DNA from: a virus
Length of the DNA stretch: 23,178 nt
Virus record (IMG/VR): IMGVR_UViG_3300006749_000149
Span: 1 to 23,178 of that record
Direction: 5' to 3' (one strand)
Shown here piece after piece: positions 1 to 8,021 of the stretch. The translations under genes were made by a program, and so were the position numbers. Under the pieces are notes generated by a model. The model did not search any database and had not been told where the DNA came from. It saw only the letters and a list, made by a program, of their open reading frames with translations. Positions within the stretch are counted from its first letter, which is position 1, and each line of letters begins with the position of its first letter.

Positions 1-1
1 A

Positions 2-1171
2 TATAATGACTCAGACGTCACTCAACGAAATGCGAATGGACAAACTCGCTCTGGATTATATAGCTTGTTTATACCTATGGAGTGGAATTACGAAGGATAC
101 ATTGATTCTTATGGATTACCTGTATTCGATACGCCTAAAAAACCGAAGCAAGGGCCTCAGGGTGAAATAATAGATTTAGGTGTAATAGAGTATTGGAACA
201 ACGAAGTTGAAGGTCTTAAAAAAGATCAAGATGCTTTAAATGAATTTTATAGACAATTTCCAAGAACCGAAAAACACGCATTTAGAGATGAGTCAAAGGA
301 ATCTTTATTTAATCTAACCAAGATATATGAGCAAATAGATTTCAATGAAGATCTTAAAAATTCTATAAATATTACTAAAGGTAATTTTATGTGGAAAAAT
401 GGCATACAAGATAGTCAGGTTTTGTTTATGCCTAATAATAATGGTAGGTTTTTAATAACATGGGTTCCACCTGTTAATATGCAAAATGCAGTAATTACAA
501 AAGGAGGTGTGAAGTATCCTTTAAATGAAAACTTAGGAGCTTTTGGCTGTGATCCTTATGATATATCAGGAACTGTAGATAAAAGAGGCTCTAAAGGATC
601 TTTGCATGGCCTTACTAAATTTTCAATGACAGACACGCCACCAAATCATTTCTTTTTAGAATATATAGCAAGACCTCAAACTGCTGAAATATTTTTTGAA
701 GATGTATTGATGGCTTGTGTTTTTTATGGCATGCCTATATTAGCAGAAAACAATAAACCTAGACTTTTATATCATTTTAAAAGAAGAGGTTATAGAGGTT
801 TTTCTATGAATAGACCTGATAAAAAAAGAAATAAACTTTCTGTAACGGAAAGAGAGTTAGGTGGTATACCTAATTCTAGCGAGGATATTAAACAAGCTCA
901 CGCCGCTGCAATTGAGTCTTACATCGAAGATTTTGTAGGTTTAAAAGAAACTGGTTATGGTGATGTTTATTTTCAAAGAACATTAGAAGACTGGGCTAAA
1001 TTTAATATTAATAATAGAACAAAACATGATGCTTCCATAAGCTCGGGGCTAGCGTTAATGGCGTGTAACAAGCATAGATATGCTCCTAGCGCGCCTCGAA
1101 AGCTGCAGTCAGTTGATTTAGGTATAAAAAAATACGACAACAAAGGAGTTACATCAAAAATAATAAGTTAA
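2..1171 (+). CDS. terL: Terminase large subunit, C-terminal part (5' end outside window)
   Basis: This is the ATPase-nuclease motor that packages DNA into the prohead through the portal. Only the end of the ATPase part and the RuvC/RNase H-like nuclease domain are in the window. The frame is open from base 2, so an apparent TTG start at 65 is not a start. The reading before it (residues NGQTRSGLYSLFIP) is coding-like and fits the segment before the nuclease domain of T4-type large terminases. Acidic nuclease motifs are visible: GCDPYD with Asp at 551-553 and 560-562, AENNK with Glu at 746-748, and KHDASIS with Asp at 1028-1030. The spacing fits the three-motif metal-binding nuclease core. The stop codon directly abuts the portal ATG with no gap, so the two are probably co-translated. 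The last 80 bases are noticeably richer in G+C than the rest. The identification is firm; the exact N-terminus cannot be seen. Confidence 0.93.
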   Translation, partial: YNDSDVTQRNANGQTRSGLYSLFIPMEWNYEGYIDSYGLPVFDTPKKPKQGPQGEIIDLGVIEYWNNEVEGLKKDQDALNEFYRQFPRTEKHAFRDESKESLFNLTKIYEQIDFNEDLKNSINITKGNFMWKNGIQDSQVLFMPNNNGRFLITWVPPVNMQNAVITKGGVKYPLNENLGAFGCDPYDISGTVDKRGSKGSLHGLTKFSMTDTPPNHFFLEYIARPQTAEIFFEDVLMACVFYGMPILAENNKPRLLYHFKRRGYRGFSMNRPDKKRNKLSVTERELGGIPNSSEDIKQAHAAAIESYIEDFVGLKETGYGDVYFQRTLEDWAKFNINNRTKHDASISSGLALMACNKHRYAPSAPRKLQSVDLGIKKYDNKGVTSKIIS

Positions 1172-3559
1172 ATGGGCATATACACCAATACTAGAAGTGC
1201 ATTTCCTAGCCAAGTTGTTAGCGAACAAGAGAAGTCAAGCCTTGAATATGGAAAACAAGTGGCTCAAGCTATAGAAGGCGAGTGGTTTAATCAAGGTAGA
1301 ACTACAGGTAATAGATATTTAACTAATTGGAATAATTTTAATCAATTAAGACTTTACGCAAGAGGTGAACAAAGTGTTCAAAAATATAAAGATGAATTAT
1401 CTATAAATGGTGATTTGTCTTATCTTAATTTAGACTGGACACCTGTCCCTATTTTATCTAAATTTGTAGATATAGTTGTAAACGGAATATCTCAAAAAAA
1501 GTATGAAATTAAAGCATACGCACAAGATCCTGAGTCTGTAAAAAAGAGAACAGATTATGCTTCAATGTTATATGAAGATATGATATCTCAAGATTATTTA
1601 CAAATACTTCAAGAAACACTAGGTATTGACGCGTATCAATCTCCTAGTAAAAATGTTGTTCCAGAGTCAAAAGAAGAGCTAGAGCTTCATATGCAGTTAA
1701 GTTATAAGCAGTCTATAGAAATAGCTCAAGAAGAAGCTATATCTTCTGTAATGGCTCAAAATAAATACAATCTTACTAGAAGAAGATTAAATATGGATTT
1801 AGCAGTTTGCGGTATAGCGGCTGTTAAAACTAATTTTAATACCGCCAACGGTGTTACTGTTGATTATGTTGATCCAGCATACATGGTTTATTCTTACACA
1901 GAAGATCCTAATTTTGAAGATATATATTACGTAGGTGAAGTTAAATCTATAACCATACCAGAGCTTAAAAAAGAATTTCCTGATATACCAGATGATGAAC
2001 TAGAGCGCATACAAAACACGCCTGGCAATAAGTCTTATATAACTGGTTACGGAAATTACGATAACAATACAGTTCAAGTTTTATATTTTGATTACAAAAC
2101 TTATAATGATCAAGTTTTTAAAATAAAACAAACTCCACAAGGGTTGATGAAAGCTATAGAAAAAGAAGATACTTTTAATCCACCCGAAAGTGACATGTTT
2201 GAAAGAGTTTCTAGGTCTATTGAAGTTTTATACAGTGGAGTTAAAGTACTAGGTACAAATATAATGCTTAAGTGGGAGTTGTCTAAAAATATGTCTAGAC
2301 CTATGTCAGACACTACTAAAGTTCGCATGAATTATGCTATATGTGCGCCTAGAATATATAAAGGTAGAATAGAATCTTTAGTTGGAAGATGTACTGGTTT
2401 TGCAGATATGATACAACTTACACATTTAAAGCTACAACAAGTGATATCTCGCATGGTTCCAGATGGTGTATATCTAGACATGGACGGACTTGCTGAAGTT
2501 GATTTAGGCAATGGAACTAATTATAACCCAGCTGAGGCATTAAATATGTATTTTCAAACTGGTTCTGTTATTGGTAGATCTTTAACGCAAGACGGCGAAA
2601 TGAACGCTGGTAAAGTTCCGGTTCAAGAGCTTCAAGCTGGAAGCGGTAACGCAAAAATACAAAGCTTGATTACAACATATCAATATTACTTACAAATGAT
2701 ACGTGATGTGACAGGTTTAAACGAAGCAGTAGATGGTAGCTTACCTGATCGCAATACTTTAGTTGGGCTTCAAAAATTAGCGGCTAATGCTTCTAATGCA
2801 GCTACTAGACACATAGGCCAATCAAGTATGTATCTTACTCTTAGAATAGCTGAAAACATAACTTTAAAAATAGCAGATGCTTTAGAGTTTCCGTTGACAA
2901 ATAAATCTTTGCAAAATTCTATATCTACTTTTAATATAAAAACACTTCAAGAAGTAGTTAATCTTAATTTGCATGATTTTGGTATATTTTTAGAATTAGA
3001 GCCAGACGAAGAAGAACAAGCTAAATTAGAAGAAAATATACAAGTTTCTTTACAACAAGGTGGTATTAATTTAGAAGACGCTATTGACTTACGTCAAATA
3101 AAAAATCTTAAACTTGCTAATCAAATGCTTAAAATAAAGCGCAAACACAAGCAAGAACAAGATATGCAAATACAACAAGCCAACATAGCAGCTCAAGCTG
3201 ATGCTCAAGCTCAGACTGCCGAAAGAACTGCTATGGCTGAAGTTGAAAAACAACAAGCAATAACTTCTACTAAAGTGGATTTTGAGCAATCAAAAAGTCA
3301 AATGGAAATTCAAAGAATGAATACTCAGACTCAGTTAGACATGCAGAAAATGGCTAGAAAGTTTGAATATGATAGGCAATTAAAGCAAATGGAAGTTGAT
3401 GCTATTGGCTCAAAAGAACAAATGATAGAAGACAGAAAAGACAAGCGTATAAAAATGGAAGGTACGCAGCAAAGCGAAATGATAAGCCAAAGAAAGAACG
3501 ATGGCTTACCCATTGATTTTGAAAATCAGCCAGACGCTGATTTGAGTGCGTTTATGTAA
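1172..3559 (+). CDS. Portal protein
   Basis: The 795-residue protein should form the dodecameric ring at the capsid vertex through which DNA enters and leaves. Its length is typical of the long portals of short-tailed P22-like and crAss-like phages, well above the 450-550 residues of siphovirus portals. Residues about 430-470 (DMDGLAEVDLGNGTNYNP and following) and 509-570 (IRDVTGLNEAVDGSLPDRNT, then LVGLQKLAANASNAATRH) match the portal core as I know it from this phage type. From about residue 655 to 760 the chain is a Gln/Ala/Lys/Met-rich, almost uninterrupted helix with coiled-coil character, expected to form the C-terminal barrel or crown inside the head. Position directly after the terminase supports the call. 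The ATG follows the terminase stop without a gap; AAAGGAG at 1142-1148 lies too far upstream to act as its ribosome site. Confidence 0.92.
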   Translation: MGIYTNTRSAFPSQVVSEQEKSSLEYGKQVAQAIEGEWFNQGRTTGNRYLTNWNNFNQLRLYARGEQSVQKYKDELSINGDLSYLNLDWTPVPILSKFVDIVVNGISQKKYEIKAYAQDPESVKKRTDYASMLYEDMISQDYLQILQETLGIDAYQSPSKNVVPESKEELELHMQLSYKQSIEIAQEEAISSVMAQNKYNLTRRRLNMDLAVCGIAAVKTNFNTANGVTVDYVDPAYMVYSYTEDPNFEDIYYVGEVKSITIPELKKEFPDIPDDELERIQNTPGNKSYITGYGNYDNNTVQVLYFDYKTYNDQVFKIKQTPQGLMKAIEKEDTFNPPESDMFERVSRSIEVLYSGVKVLGTNIMLKWELSKNMSRPMSDTTKVRMNYAICAPRIYKGRIESLVGRCTGFADMIQLTHLKLQQVISRMVPDGVYLDMDGLAEVDLGNGTNYNPAEALNMYFQTGSVIGRSLTQDGEMNAGKVPVQELQAGSGNAKIQSLITTYQYYLQMIRDVTGLNEAVDGSLPDRNTLVGLQKLAANASNAATRHIGQSSMYLTLRIAENITLKIADALEFPLTNKSLQNSISTFNIKTLQEVVNLNLHDFGIFLELEPDEEEQAKLEENIQVSLQQGGINLEDAIDLRQIKNLKLANQMLKIKRKHKQEQDMQIQQANIAAQADAQAQTAERTAMAEVEKQQAITSTKVDFEQSKSQMEIQRMNTQTQLDMQKMARKFEYDRQLKQMEVDAIGSKEQMIEDRKDKRIKMEGTQQSEMISQRKNDGLPIDFENQPDADLSAFM

Positions 3560-3571
3560 ACGTTATTTAAT

Positions 3572-3593
3572 TATTTAATTATATTATATTATG
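3572..3593 (+). promoter_or_regulatory. A/T-only leader and start region of the scaffold-like gene
   Basis: The sequence TATTTAATTATATTATATT precedes the ATG at 3591. Apart from one A/T difference it is identical to the leader at 6343-6364, over 22 bases including the ATG. A second TTATTTAA copy sits just upstream at 3563-3570. It contains no Shine-Dalgarno core. It may be a translation-enhancing leader, a promoter, or both; which one cannot be told from the sequence. Confidence 0.45.
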
Positions 3594-4802
3594 TCAGAAA
3601 TAAAAACAAATGAACCTGTTAAACAGGAAGGTGAGTTTAAATTAAAAACAAAAAAGAAAACACCTAAAAAATTAAACGAAACTAAGGATAATGTTACCAA
3701 AGTAAACATAAACCCTAAAGAACCTTTAGTTGAATTAGAGCCAGAGGTTAAAAAAGTAATAATTCCAAAACAAGAAGAAAAAGATGCCATTCAAGTCGGA
3801 GAAACAAAGGAGGTATCTGTGGAAAAACCATCCGGAGATAGCACAGAGGTGGGAGAACCTGTACAAGAGTCCAACGAGACTGCTGAAGGGTTTTCTCCGA
3901 TCCAAGAAGTAACTGAAGCTGAAGTTAAAAAAGTTGAAGCAGAAGTTAAAGAAGCTATAAGAGATGAAAAAGTACTAGGTAAACAATTGCCTGAAAATAT
4001 TGAAAAACTAGTTGCTTTTATGGAAGAAACTGGTGGGACAATAGAAGATTATACTCGTTTAAATGCTGATTATAGCAATGTAGACGATAAAACTCTTATT
4101 AAAGAATATTACAAAAAAAATAAACCTTATTTAGATTCTGAAGATCTTGATCTTTTGTTAGAAGACTTTGACTACGATGAAGACATAGATGAAGATAAGG
4201 ATATACGCAAAAAGAAACTTGCGTTTAAAGAAGAAGTTGCAAAAGCCAAAAACTTTTTAGAAGAAACAAAGAGTAAGTATTACGACGAGATCAAGTTGAG
4301 ACCGGGCGTTACTCAGGAACAACAAAAAGCTATGGATTTTTTCAATAGATACAACAAGGAGCAAGAACAAGCTGAGCAACAGCATCAAATGTTTAAAGAT
4401 AGTACAAAAAAACTTTTTAGCGATGATTTCAAAGGTTTTGATATCAGTGTTGGTGAAAAGAAATATAAGTACAATATTCAGAATAAAGATAAAGTTGCAG
4501 AAAGCCAGTCTAATATAACAAACCTCGTTGGGAAGTTCCTAGACGAAAATGGTAATGTTAAAGATGTTAATGGTTATCACAAAGCTATTTATGCTGCTGA
4601 AAATGTAGATAAGATTGCCGCTCATTTTTATGAGCAAGGAAAAGCAGACGCTGTAAAAGAAGTTGTAAACAAATCAAAAAACTTGAGTGACACTAAAGCT
4701 AGGACTTCTCAAGGTGATGTGTTTATAGATGGATTTAAAGTTAGAGCTATTTCAGGCGCTGACGCTACAAAACTTAAAATAAAAACTAAAAAATTTAACT
4801 AA
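3591..4802 (+). CDS. Probable scaffolding protein
   Basis: The 403-residue protein is highly charged (Glu/Lys/Asp) and has no predicted membrane segment. Residues 1-130 look disordered: a Lys/Thr/Pro stretch (KKKTPKK) is followed by a Glu/Val/Ser/Pro linker. Residues about 145-205 are acidic (for example LLLEDFDYDEDIDEDKD). Residues about 205-275 are helical with coiled-coil character and include LRPGVTQEQQKAMDFFNRYN. The C-terminal quarter is more ordered, ending with a basic KLKIKTKKF tail that could bind the shell interior. Low-complexity, helical proteins coded between portal and major capsid genes are the usual scaffolds, so the role is inferred from position and composition. No protease motif was seen, so it does not look like a protease-scaffold fusion. 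DNA at 3821-3900, coding for the disordered linker, is about 51 % GC, unlike its surroundings. The leader is the repeated A/T element; no Shine-Dalgarno sequence. Confidence 0.62.
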   Translation: MSEIKTNEPVKQEGEFKLKTKKKTPKKLNETKDNVTKVNINPKEPLVELEPEVKKVIIPKQEEKDAIQVGETKEVSVEKPSGDSTEVGEPVQESNETAEGFSPIQEVTEAEVKKVEAEVKEAIRDEKVLGKQLPENIEKLVAFMEETGGTIEDYTRLNADYSNVDDKTLIKEYYKKNKPYLDSEDLDLLLEDFDYDEDIDEDKDIRKKKLAFKEEVAKAKNFLEETKSKYYDEIKLRPGVTQEQQKAMDFFNRYNKEQEQAEQQHQMFKDSTKKLFSDDFKGFDISVGEKKYKYNIQNKDKVAESQSNITNLVGKFLDENGNVKDVNGYHKAIYAAENVDKIAAHFYEQGKADAVKEVVNKSKNLSDTKARTSQGDVFIDGFKVRAISGADATKLKIKTKKFN

Positions 4803-4817
4803 TAAAAACTTAAAATT

Positions 4818-6281
4818 ATGAGTTTAACTCCTCAATTTGGTAGTTTAATCCCTTCTCCTAAACAAGAGATTTTAGATTCTAACTACTTACAATTTAATGG
4901 TGGTGCTAACGTAGGCGACAGTGATTCTTTCGCTCAACAGTATTTACCAGAAGTATACGAACAAGAAGTAGAGCGTTATGGAAACAGAACGTTATCTGGT
5001 TTTTTACGTATGGTTGGCGCTGAAATGCCCATGACATCTGATCAAGTAATTTGGTCTGAGCAAAATAGATTACACATTTCTTATGATGATTGTGTTATTG
5101 GAGGCGCTTTAGCGGCTGATGAAATAAATGTAGCTCCTGCTGCAGGATTTCCAGGCGTACAAAACGTTATTTCTATAAACGACACAGTTGTTATTTTAGA
5201 TACGGCTACAGGCGCTGAGCAAAAAGGTATTGTAACCGCTAGTGTTGACACTACTGCTGCTGTAGATGGTGTAATTAGTGTTACAACTTTTGATGGAAAT
5301 GGATTTGCTGGATTTACTAGTGGAGCTGTTAAAGTATTTGTATACGGTTCTTCTTATGGAAAAGGAACTACTATTGGAACTGGAGCTGGTAATTCAGCTG
5401 TAAGAAAATCAGTAGAACCACAGTTTACACAATTTTCTAATTCACCAATTATCTTAAGAAGCCAGTATGTAGTATCTGGATCTGACATGGCACAAATTGG
5501 ATGGGTAGAAGTTGCAACAGAAGACGGTGCATCTGGTTACTTATGGTATTTAAAAGCTGAATCTGAAACTCGTTTACGTTTTGAAGATTACTTAGAAATG
5601 GCAATGGTAGAATCAGAGTACAATCAGACTGCTGGATTAGGAGCTTATGGCGCTGCTAAATTACCAGGATCTGAAGGTTTATTTGCTGCTATCAGATCTC
5701 GTGGTAATGTAGAAGTAGGATTTACTGCTGCTAACGGACTAGATGAATTTGATGCTATTTTGAAAAACTTAGATACTCAAGGTGCTATTGAAGAAAACAT
5801 GCTTTTCTTGCAAAGACAAACAGCTCTTGATTTTGACGATATGCTAGCTGCGATCTCTGGTGGAACTGCCGGTGGTACTGCATTTGGTTTATTTGAAAAC
5901 TCAGAAGAAATGGCATTGAACTTAGGGTTCAGCGGTTTCCGAAGAGGATCTTACGATTTCTATAAAACTGATTGGAAATACTTAAACGACGCTTCAACTC
6001 GTGGCGCTATCGATGGAGTTAATTCTATCGAAGGTGTATTAATACCAGCTGGAACATCTACAGTATACGATCAAGTTTTAGGAACTAACATCCGTAGACC
6101 TTTCTTACATGTACGATACAGAGCTTCACAAGCTGATGATCGTCGTATGAAGTCTTGGATTACTGGTTCTGCTGGTGGTGCATTTACATCTACTCTTGAC
6201 GCTATGGAAGTAAACTTCCTATCTGAAAGATGTTTAGTTGTACAAGCTGCTAACAACTTTGTATTATTCCAAGGAGTATAA
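4818..6281 (+). CDS. Major capsid protein (HK97-fold type)
   Basis: The 487-residue protein should build the icosahedral head. Residues about 50-92 (EVERYGNRTLSGFLRMV, then EMPMTSDQVIWSEQNRLH) match the N-terminal arm and E-loop region I associate with capsid proteins of crAss-like and related podoviruses. Residues about 100-195 are rich in Gly, Thr, Val and Ala and look like an inserted beta domain before the main P- and A-domain sequence. The C-terminal end (GGAFTSTLDAMEVNFL, then ERCLVVQAANNFVLF) is compact and hydrophobic, as expected for a subunit core. Codon use differs from neighbouring genes: by hand count 9 of 21 Arg codons are CGT and 2 are CGA, whereas neighbours use AGA almost throughout. 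This suggests selection for very high expression. Start: ATG after a short A-rich leader 15 bases behind the preceding stop. A strong terminator follows immediately. Confidence 0.92.
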   Translation: MSLTPQFGSLIPSPKQEILDSNYLQFNGGANVGDSDSFAQQYLPEVYEQEVERYGNRTLSGFLRMVGAEMPMTSDQVIWSEQNRLHISYDDCVIGGALAADEINVAPAAGFPGVQNVISINDTVVILDTATGAEQKGIVTASVDTTAAVDGVISVTTFDGNGFAGFTSGAVKVFVYGSSYGKGTTIGTGAGNSAVRKSVEPQFTQFSNSPIILRSQYVVSGSDMAQIGWVEVATEDGASGYLWYLKAESETRLRFEDYLEMAMVESEYNQTAGLGAYGAAKLPGSEGLFAAIRSRGNVEVGFTAANGLDEFDAILKNLDTQGAIEENMLFLQRQTALDFDDMLAAISGGTAGGTAFGLFENSEEMALNLGFSGFRRGSYDFYKTDWKYLNDASTRGAIDGVNSIEGVLIPAGTSTVYDQVLGTNIRRPFLHVRYRASQADDRRMKSWITGSAGGAFTSTLDAMEVNFLSERCLVVQAANNFVLFQGV

Positions 6282-6295
6282 TTACTTCTTAAATT

Positions 6296-6337
6296 AACCC
6301 TATGGGCTACATAGTGAGCGTAGCCCTAGGGTTTTTA
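6296..6337 (+). terminator. Rho-independent terminator after the capsid gene
   Basis: Left arm 6296-6310 (AACCCTATGGGCTAC), loop 6311-6319, right arm 6320-6333 (GTAGCCCTAGGGTT), followed by a T run at 6332-6336. The arms pair fully except for one bulged A in the left arm. The G+C of the stem is far above its surroundings. It lies 15 bases past the capsid stop and should end or attenuate the head-gene transcript. Confidence 0.9.
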
Positions 6338-6342
6338 TTAAC

Positions 6343-6364
6343 TATTTAATTTTATTATATTATG
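6343..6364 (+). promoter_or_regulatory. A/T-only leader and start region of the 271-residue gene
   Basis: TATTTAATTTTATTATATT precedes the ATG at 6362 and matches 21 of 22 positions of the element at 3572-3593. It starts only a few bases after the T run of the terminator. If the terminator is efficient, transcription of the downstream gene must restart here or depend on readthrough, so a promoter nearby is plausible. No clear Bacteroidota -33/-7 pair (TTTG and TANNTTTG) could be recognised. Confidence 0.45.
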
Positions 6365-7177
6365 GCTAAAAAAGCTAAAGCAGAAGCTGTTGAGGTTGCA
6401 CCTCAAGAAGTAGCGGTTAAAACTGCTCCAAAACCCACAAAACCAACGTGGGAAATTAAAGATAGAATTTATTATTTAAAAGGAAATAAATCTCCATTAA
6501 CTTTAACCATTCCAGGTAAGCATACTAGAAAACACTCTTTATTATATTTTGATGAAAAAACAGGTAAACAAAGAGAGTTAAGATATGCTACAAATCAAGA
6601 TTCTCCTTTTGTAGATGAGCAAAAAGGAGAGTGTACAATGGGCCATATAAGATTTAGAGATGGAACTTTAAACGTTGCTAAAGAACAACAAAATTTACAA
6701 AAACTGTTGTCTTTGTATCACCCTTTAAGAAATAAAATTTATGCTGAGTTTAGCGCAAAAGAAGAAGCTGAAGATCAATTAGATATTTTAGATCTTCAAA
6801 TAGACGCTTTAAACGCAGCTAGAAACATAGACATTGATCAAGCAGAAGCTATATTAAGAGTAGAAATTGGATCTAAAGTAAATAACATGAGCTCTAAAGA
6901 AATTAAAAGAGATTTGCTTTTATTTGCTAGAAATAATCCACAATTATTTATTAGTTTAGCTAATGATGATAATGTTCAATTAAGAAACACAGCTATTAGA
7001 GCTGCTGAAGCTGGTATAATTAGATTATCAAGCGACCAAAGAACATTTACTTGGGGATCAAACGGTAGAAAACTAATGAACGTTCCTTTTGATGAAAATC
7101 CTTATTCAGCTTTCGCTGCTTTCTTGAAAACAGACGAAGGCGTTGAAATCTATAAGTCTATAGATAAAAAACTATAA
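6362..7177 (+). CDS. Unrecognised phage virion-module protein, 271 residues
   Basis: No function can be assigned. After an Ala/Lys/Val/Pro-rich tail (residues 1-28) comes a beta-type segment, residues about 29-105 (TWEIKDRIYYLKGNKSPLTL, then TIPGKHTRKHSLLYFDE). A charged helical part follows at about 107-165 (NLQKLLSLYHPLRNKIYAEF). The C-terminal half contains a helical stretch (SSKEIKRDLLLFARNNPQLF) and a short domain ending TWGSNGRKLMNVPFDENP. I recall proteins with the YxLKGNKSPL-type start beside capsid genes of uncultured marine phages, which suggests a conserved structural or head-completion part, but that is memory rather than a search. The gene stands alone between two terminators, so its dosage may be set separately from the capsid and tail genes. 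Confidence 0.85.
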   Translation: MAKKAKAEAVEVAPQEVAVKTAPKPTKPTWEIKDRIYYLKGNKSPLTLTIPGKHTRKHSLLYFDEKTGKQRELRYATNQDSPFVDEQKGECTMGHIRFRDGTLNVAKEQQNLQKLLSLYHPLRNKIYAEFSAKEEAEDQLDILDLQIDALNAARNIDIDQAEAILRVEIGSKVNNMSSKEIKRDLLLFARNNPQLFISLANDDNVQLRNTAIRAAEAGIIRLSSDQRTFTWGSNGRKLMNVPFDENPYSAFAAFLKTDEGVEIYKSIDKKL

Positions 7178-7186
7178 AAACAAGTG

Positions 7187-7223
7187 ATACTAATATAGGC
7201 GGTTTCGGCCGCCTTTATAGTAT
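7187..7223 (+). terminator. Hairpin terminator after the 271-residue gene
   Basis: A GGCGG / CCGCC core (7198-7202 and 7209-7213) closes the loop TTTCGG. The stem continues outward into ATACTA...TAGTAT pairing with one T-T mismatch and one bulged A. The 3' side starts with TTTAT, a weak T run, so efficiency is less certain than for the first terminator. It lies 9 bases past the stop codon and 15 bases before the next start codon. Confidence 0.75.
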
Positions 7224-7238
7224 AAATAAAAAATTAAT

Positions 7239-8018
7239 ATGGCAGTAAGCGTAAACACGGTATATACTACAGTCTTGTACTTGTTAAATAAAGAACAAAG
7301 AGGTTATGTAACTCCTGCTGAATTCAATAGCGTTGCTGACTTAGTTCAAAAAGAAATATTTAATTCTTATTTTCCAGATGGAAACCAAGTTAACAGACAG
7401 AATCAAAATAATACTAATAATGATACTGAATTTTTTGATATGTTTAAAGATATATCATATAAATTATATCCATTTGTAAAAGAAATTTCTTTTACCTATA
7501 ATACATCATTAAATTGTTGGTACAACGCAACTGCTTCTAATATCTACAAAATAGGTGAAGTAGTAATAGATTATAATGGGCAACCTAAAAATAGCTCAAT
7601 AGCTCAACTTGTTAGTAAGAAAGATTTAGAAAAAATATCTAGATCTAAATTAACTTCACCAACAAAAAAATATCCTTTATTTTACACTTCTAATTCTATT
7701 ATTCCAAACACTTCTTTTTCTCAATTAATATTAAAAACTTTTCCATCTGCAATATCTGGAGACAGTGTTTTAGTTAATTGCTTAATAAACCCGACATCTC
7801 CATCTTGGGGATATACTGTTGGTGGTGTTGGACAATACGTATTTCAACAAATAAATTCACCTAACTCAACAAGTGTTGATTTTGAATTAGATATTTCCGA
7901 ACAAACAAATTTAATTATAAGAATATTAAAATATTTTGGTGTTGTTATAAATGATCCTACAATCATAGAAGTAGCTGCTTCAGAAGAACAGGCTTCAGAG
8001 GTTAATTTAAAATCTTAA
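7239..8018 (+). CDS. Probable head-tail connector or ring protein, 259 residues
   Basis: The N-terminal 40 residues are helical and contain TVLYLLNKEQRGYVTPAEF, a segment I associate with proteins at this locus in uncultured marine podoviruses. A Gln/Asn-rich linker follows (QVNRQNQNNTNND). The remainder is mixed beta, with hydrophobic strands and a conserved-looking CLINPTSPSWGYTV segment near residues 182-196, ending in an acidic tail. There is no signal peptide or membrane helix. It lies 3 bases before the 406-residue connector gene and opens the tail transcript after the second terminator. A neck role is inferred from order only; a minor head protein is the main alternative. Start: ATG after an A/T leader with no Shine-Dalgarno sequence. 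Confidence 0.5.
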   Translation: MAVSVNTVYTTVLYLLNKEQRGYVTPAEFNSVADLVQKEIFNSYFPDGNQVNRQNQNNTNNDTEFFDMFKDISYKLYPFVKEISFTYNTSLNCWYNATASNIYKIGEVVIDYNGQPKNSSIAQLVSKKDLEKISRSKLTSPTKKYPLFYTSNSIIPNTSFSQLILKTFPSAISGDSVLVNCLINPTSPSWGYTVGGVGQYVFQQINSPNSTSVDFELDISEQTNLIIRILKYFGVVINDPTIIEVAASEEQASEVNLKS

Positions 8019-8021
8019 AAA

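Noticed and set aside
65-67. TTG as start codon of the terminase gene
   Set aside because: The same frame is open back to base 2 with family-like residues (NGQTRSGLYSLFIP), so the gene simply enters the window from the left.
1142-1148. AAAGGAG as ribosome-binding site for the portal gene
   Set aside because: It is more than 20 bases before the ATG, too far for Shine-Dalgarno pairing, and no other gene in the window uses one.
2110-3790. Minus-strand ORFs of 60-72 codons opposite portal and scaffold genes
   Set aside because: Low-complexity Ser/Leu/Phe-rich translations that lie wholly or almost wholly opposite well-supported plus-strand genes; typical shadows of Glu/Lys-rich coding sequence.
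6258-6282. TTTG ... TATAAT promoter-like pair at the end of the capsid gene
   Set aside because: Spacing is short for either Bacteroidota or E. coli type promoters, and it lies upstream of the terminator and within coding sequence; A/T-rich DNA gives such matches by chance.
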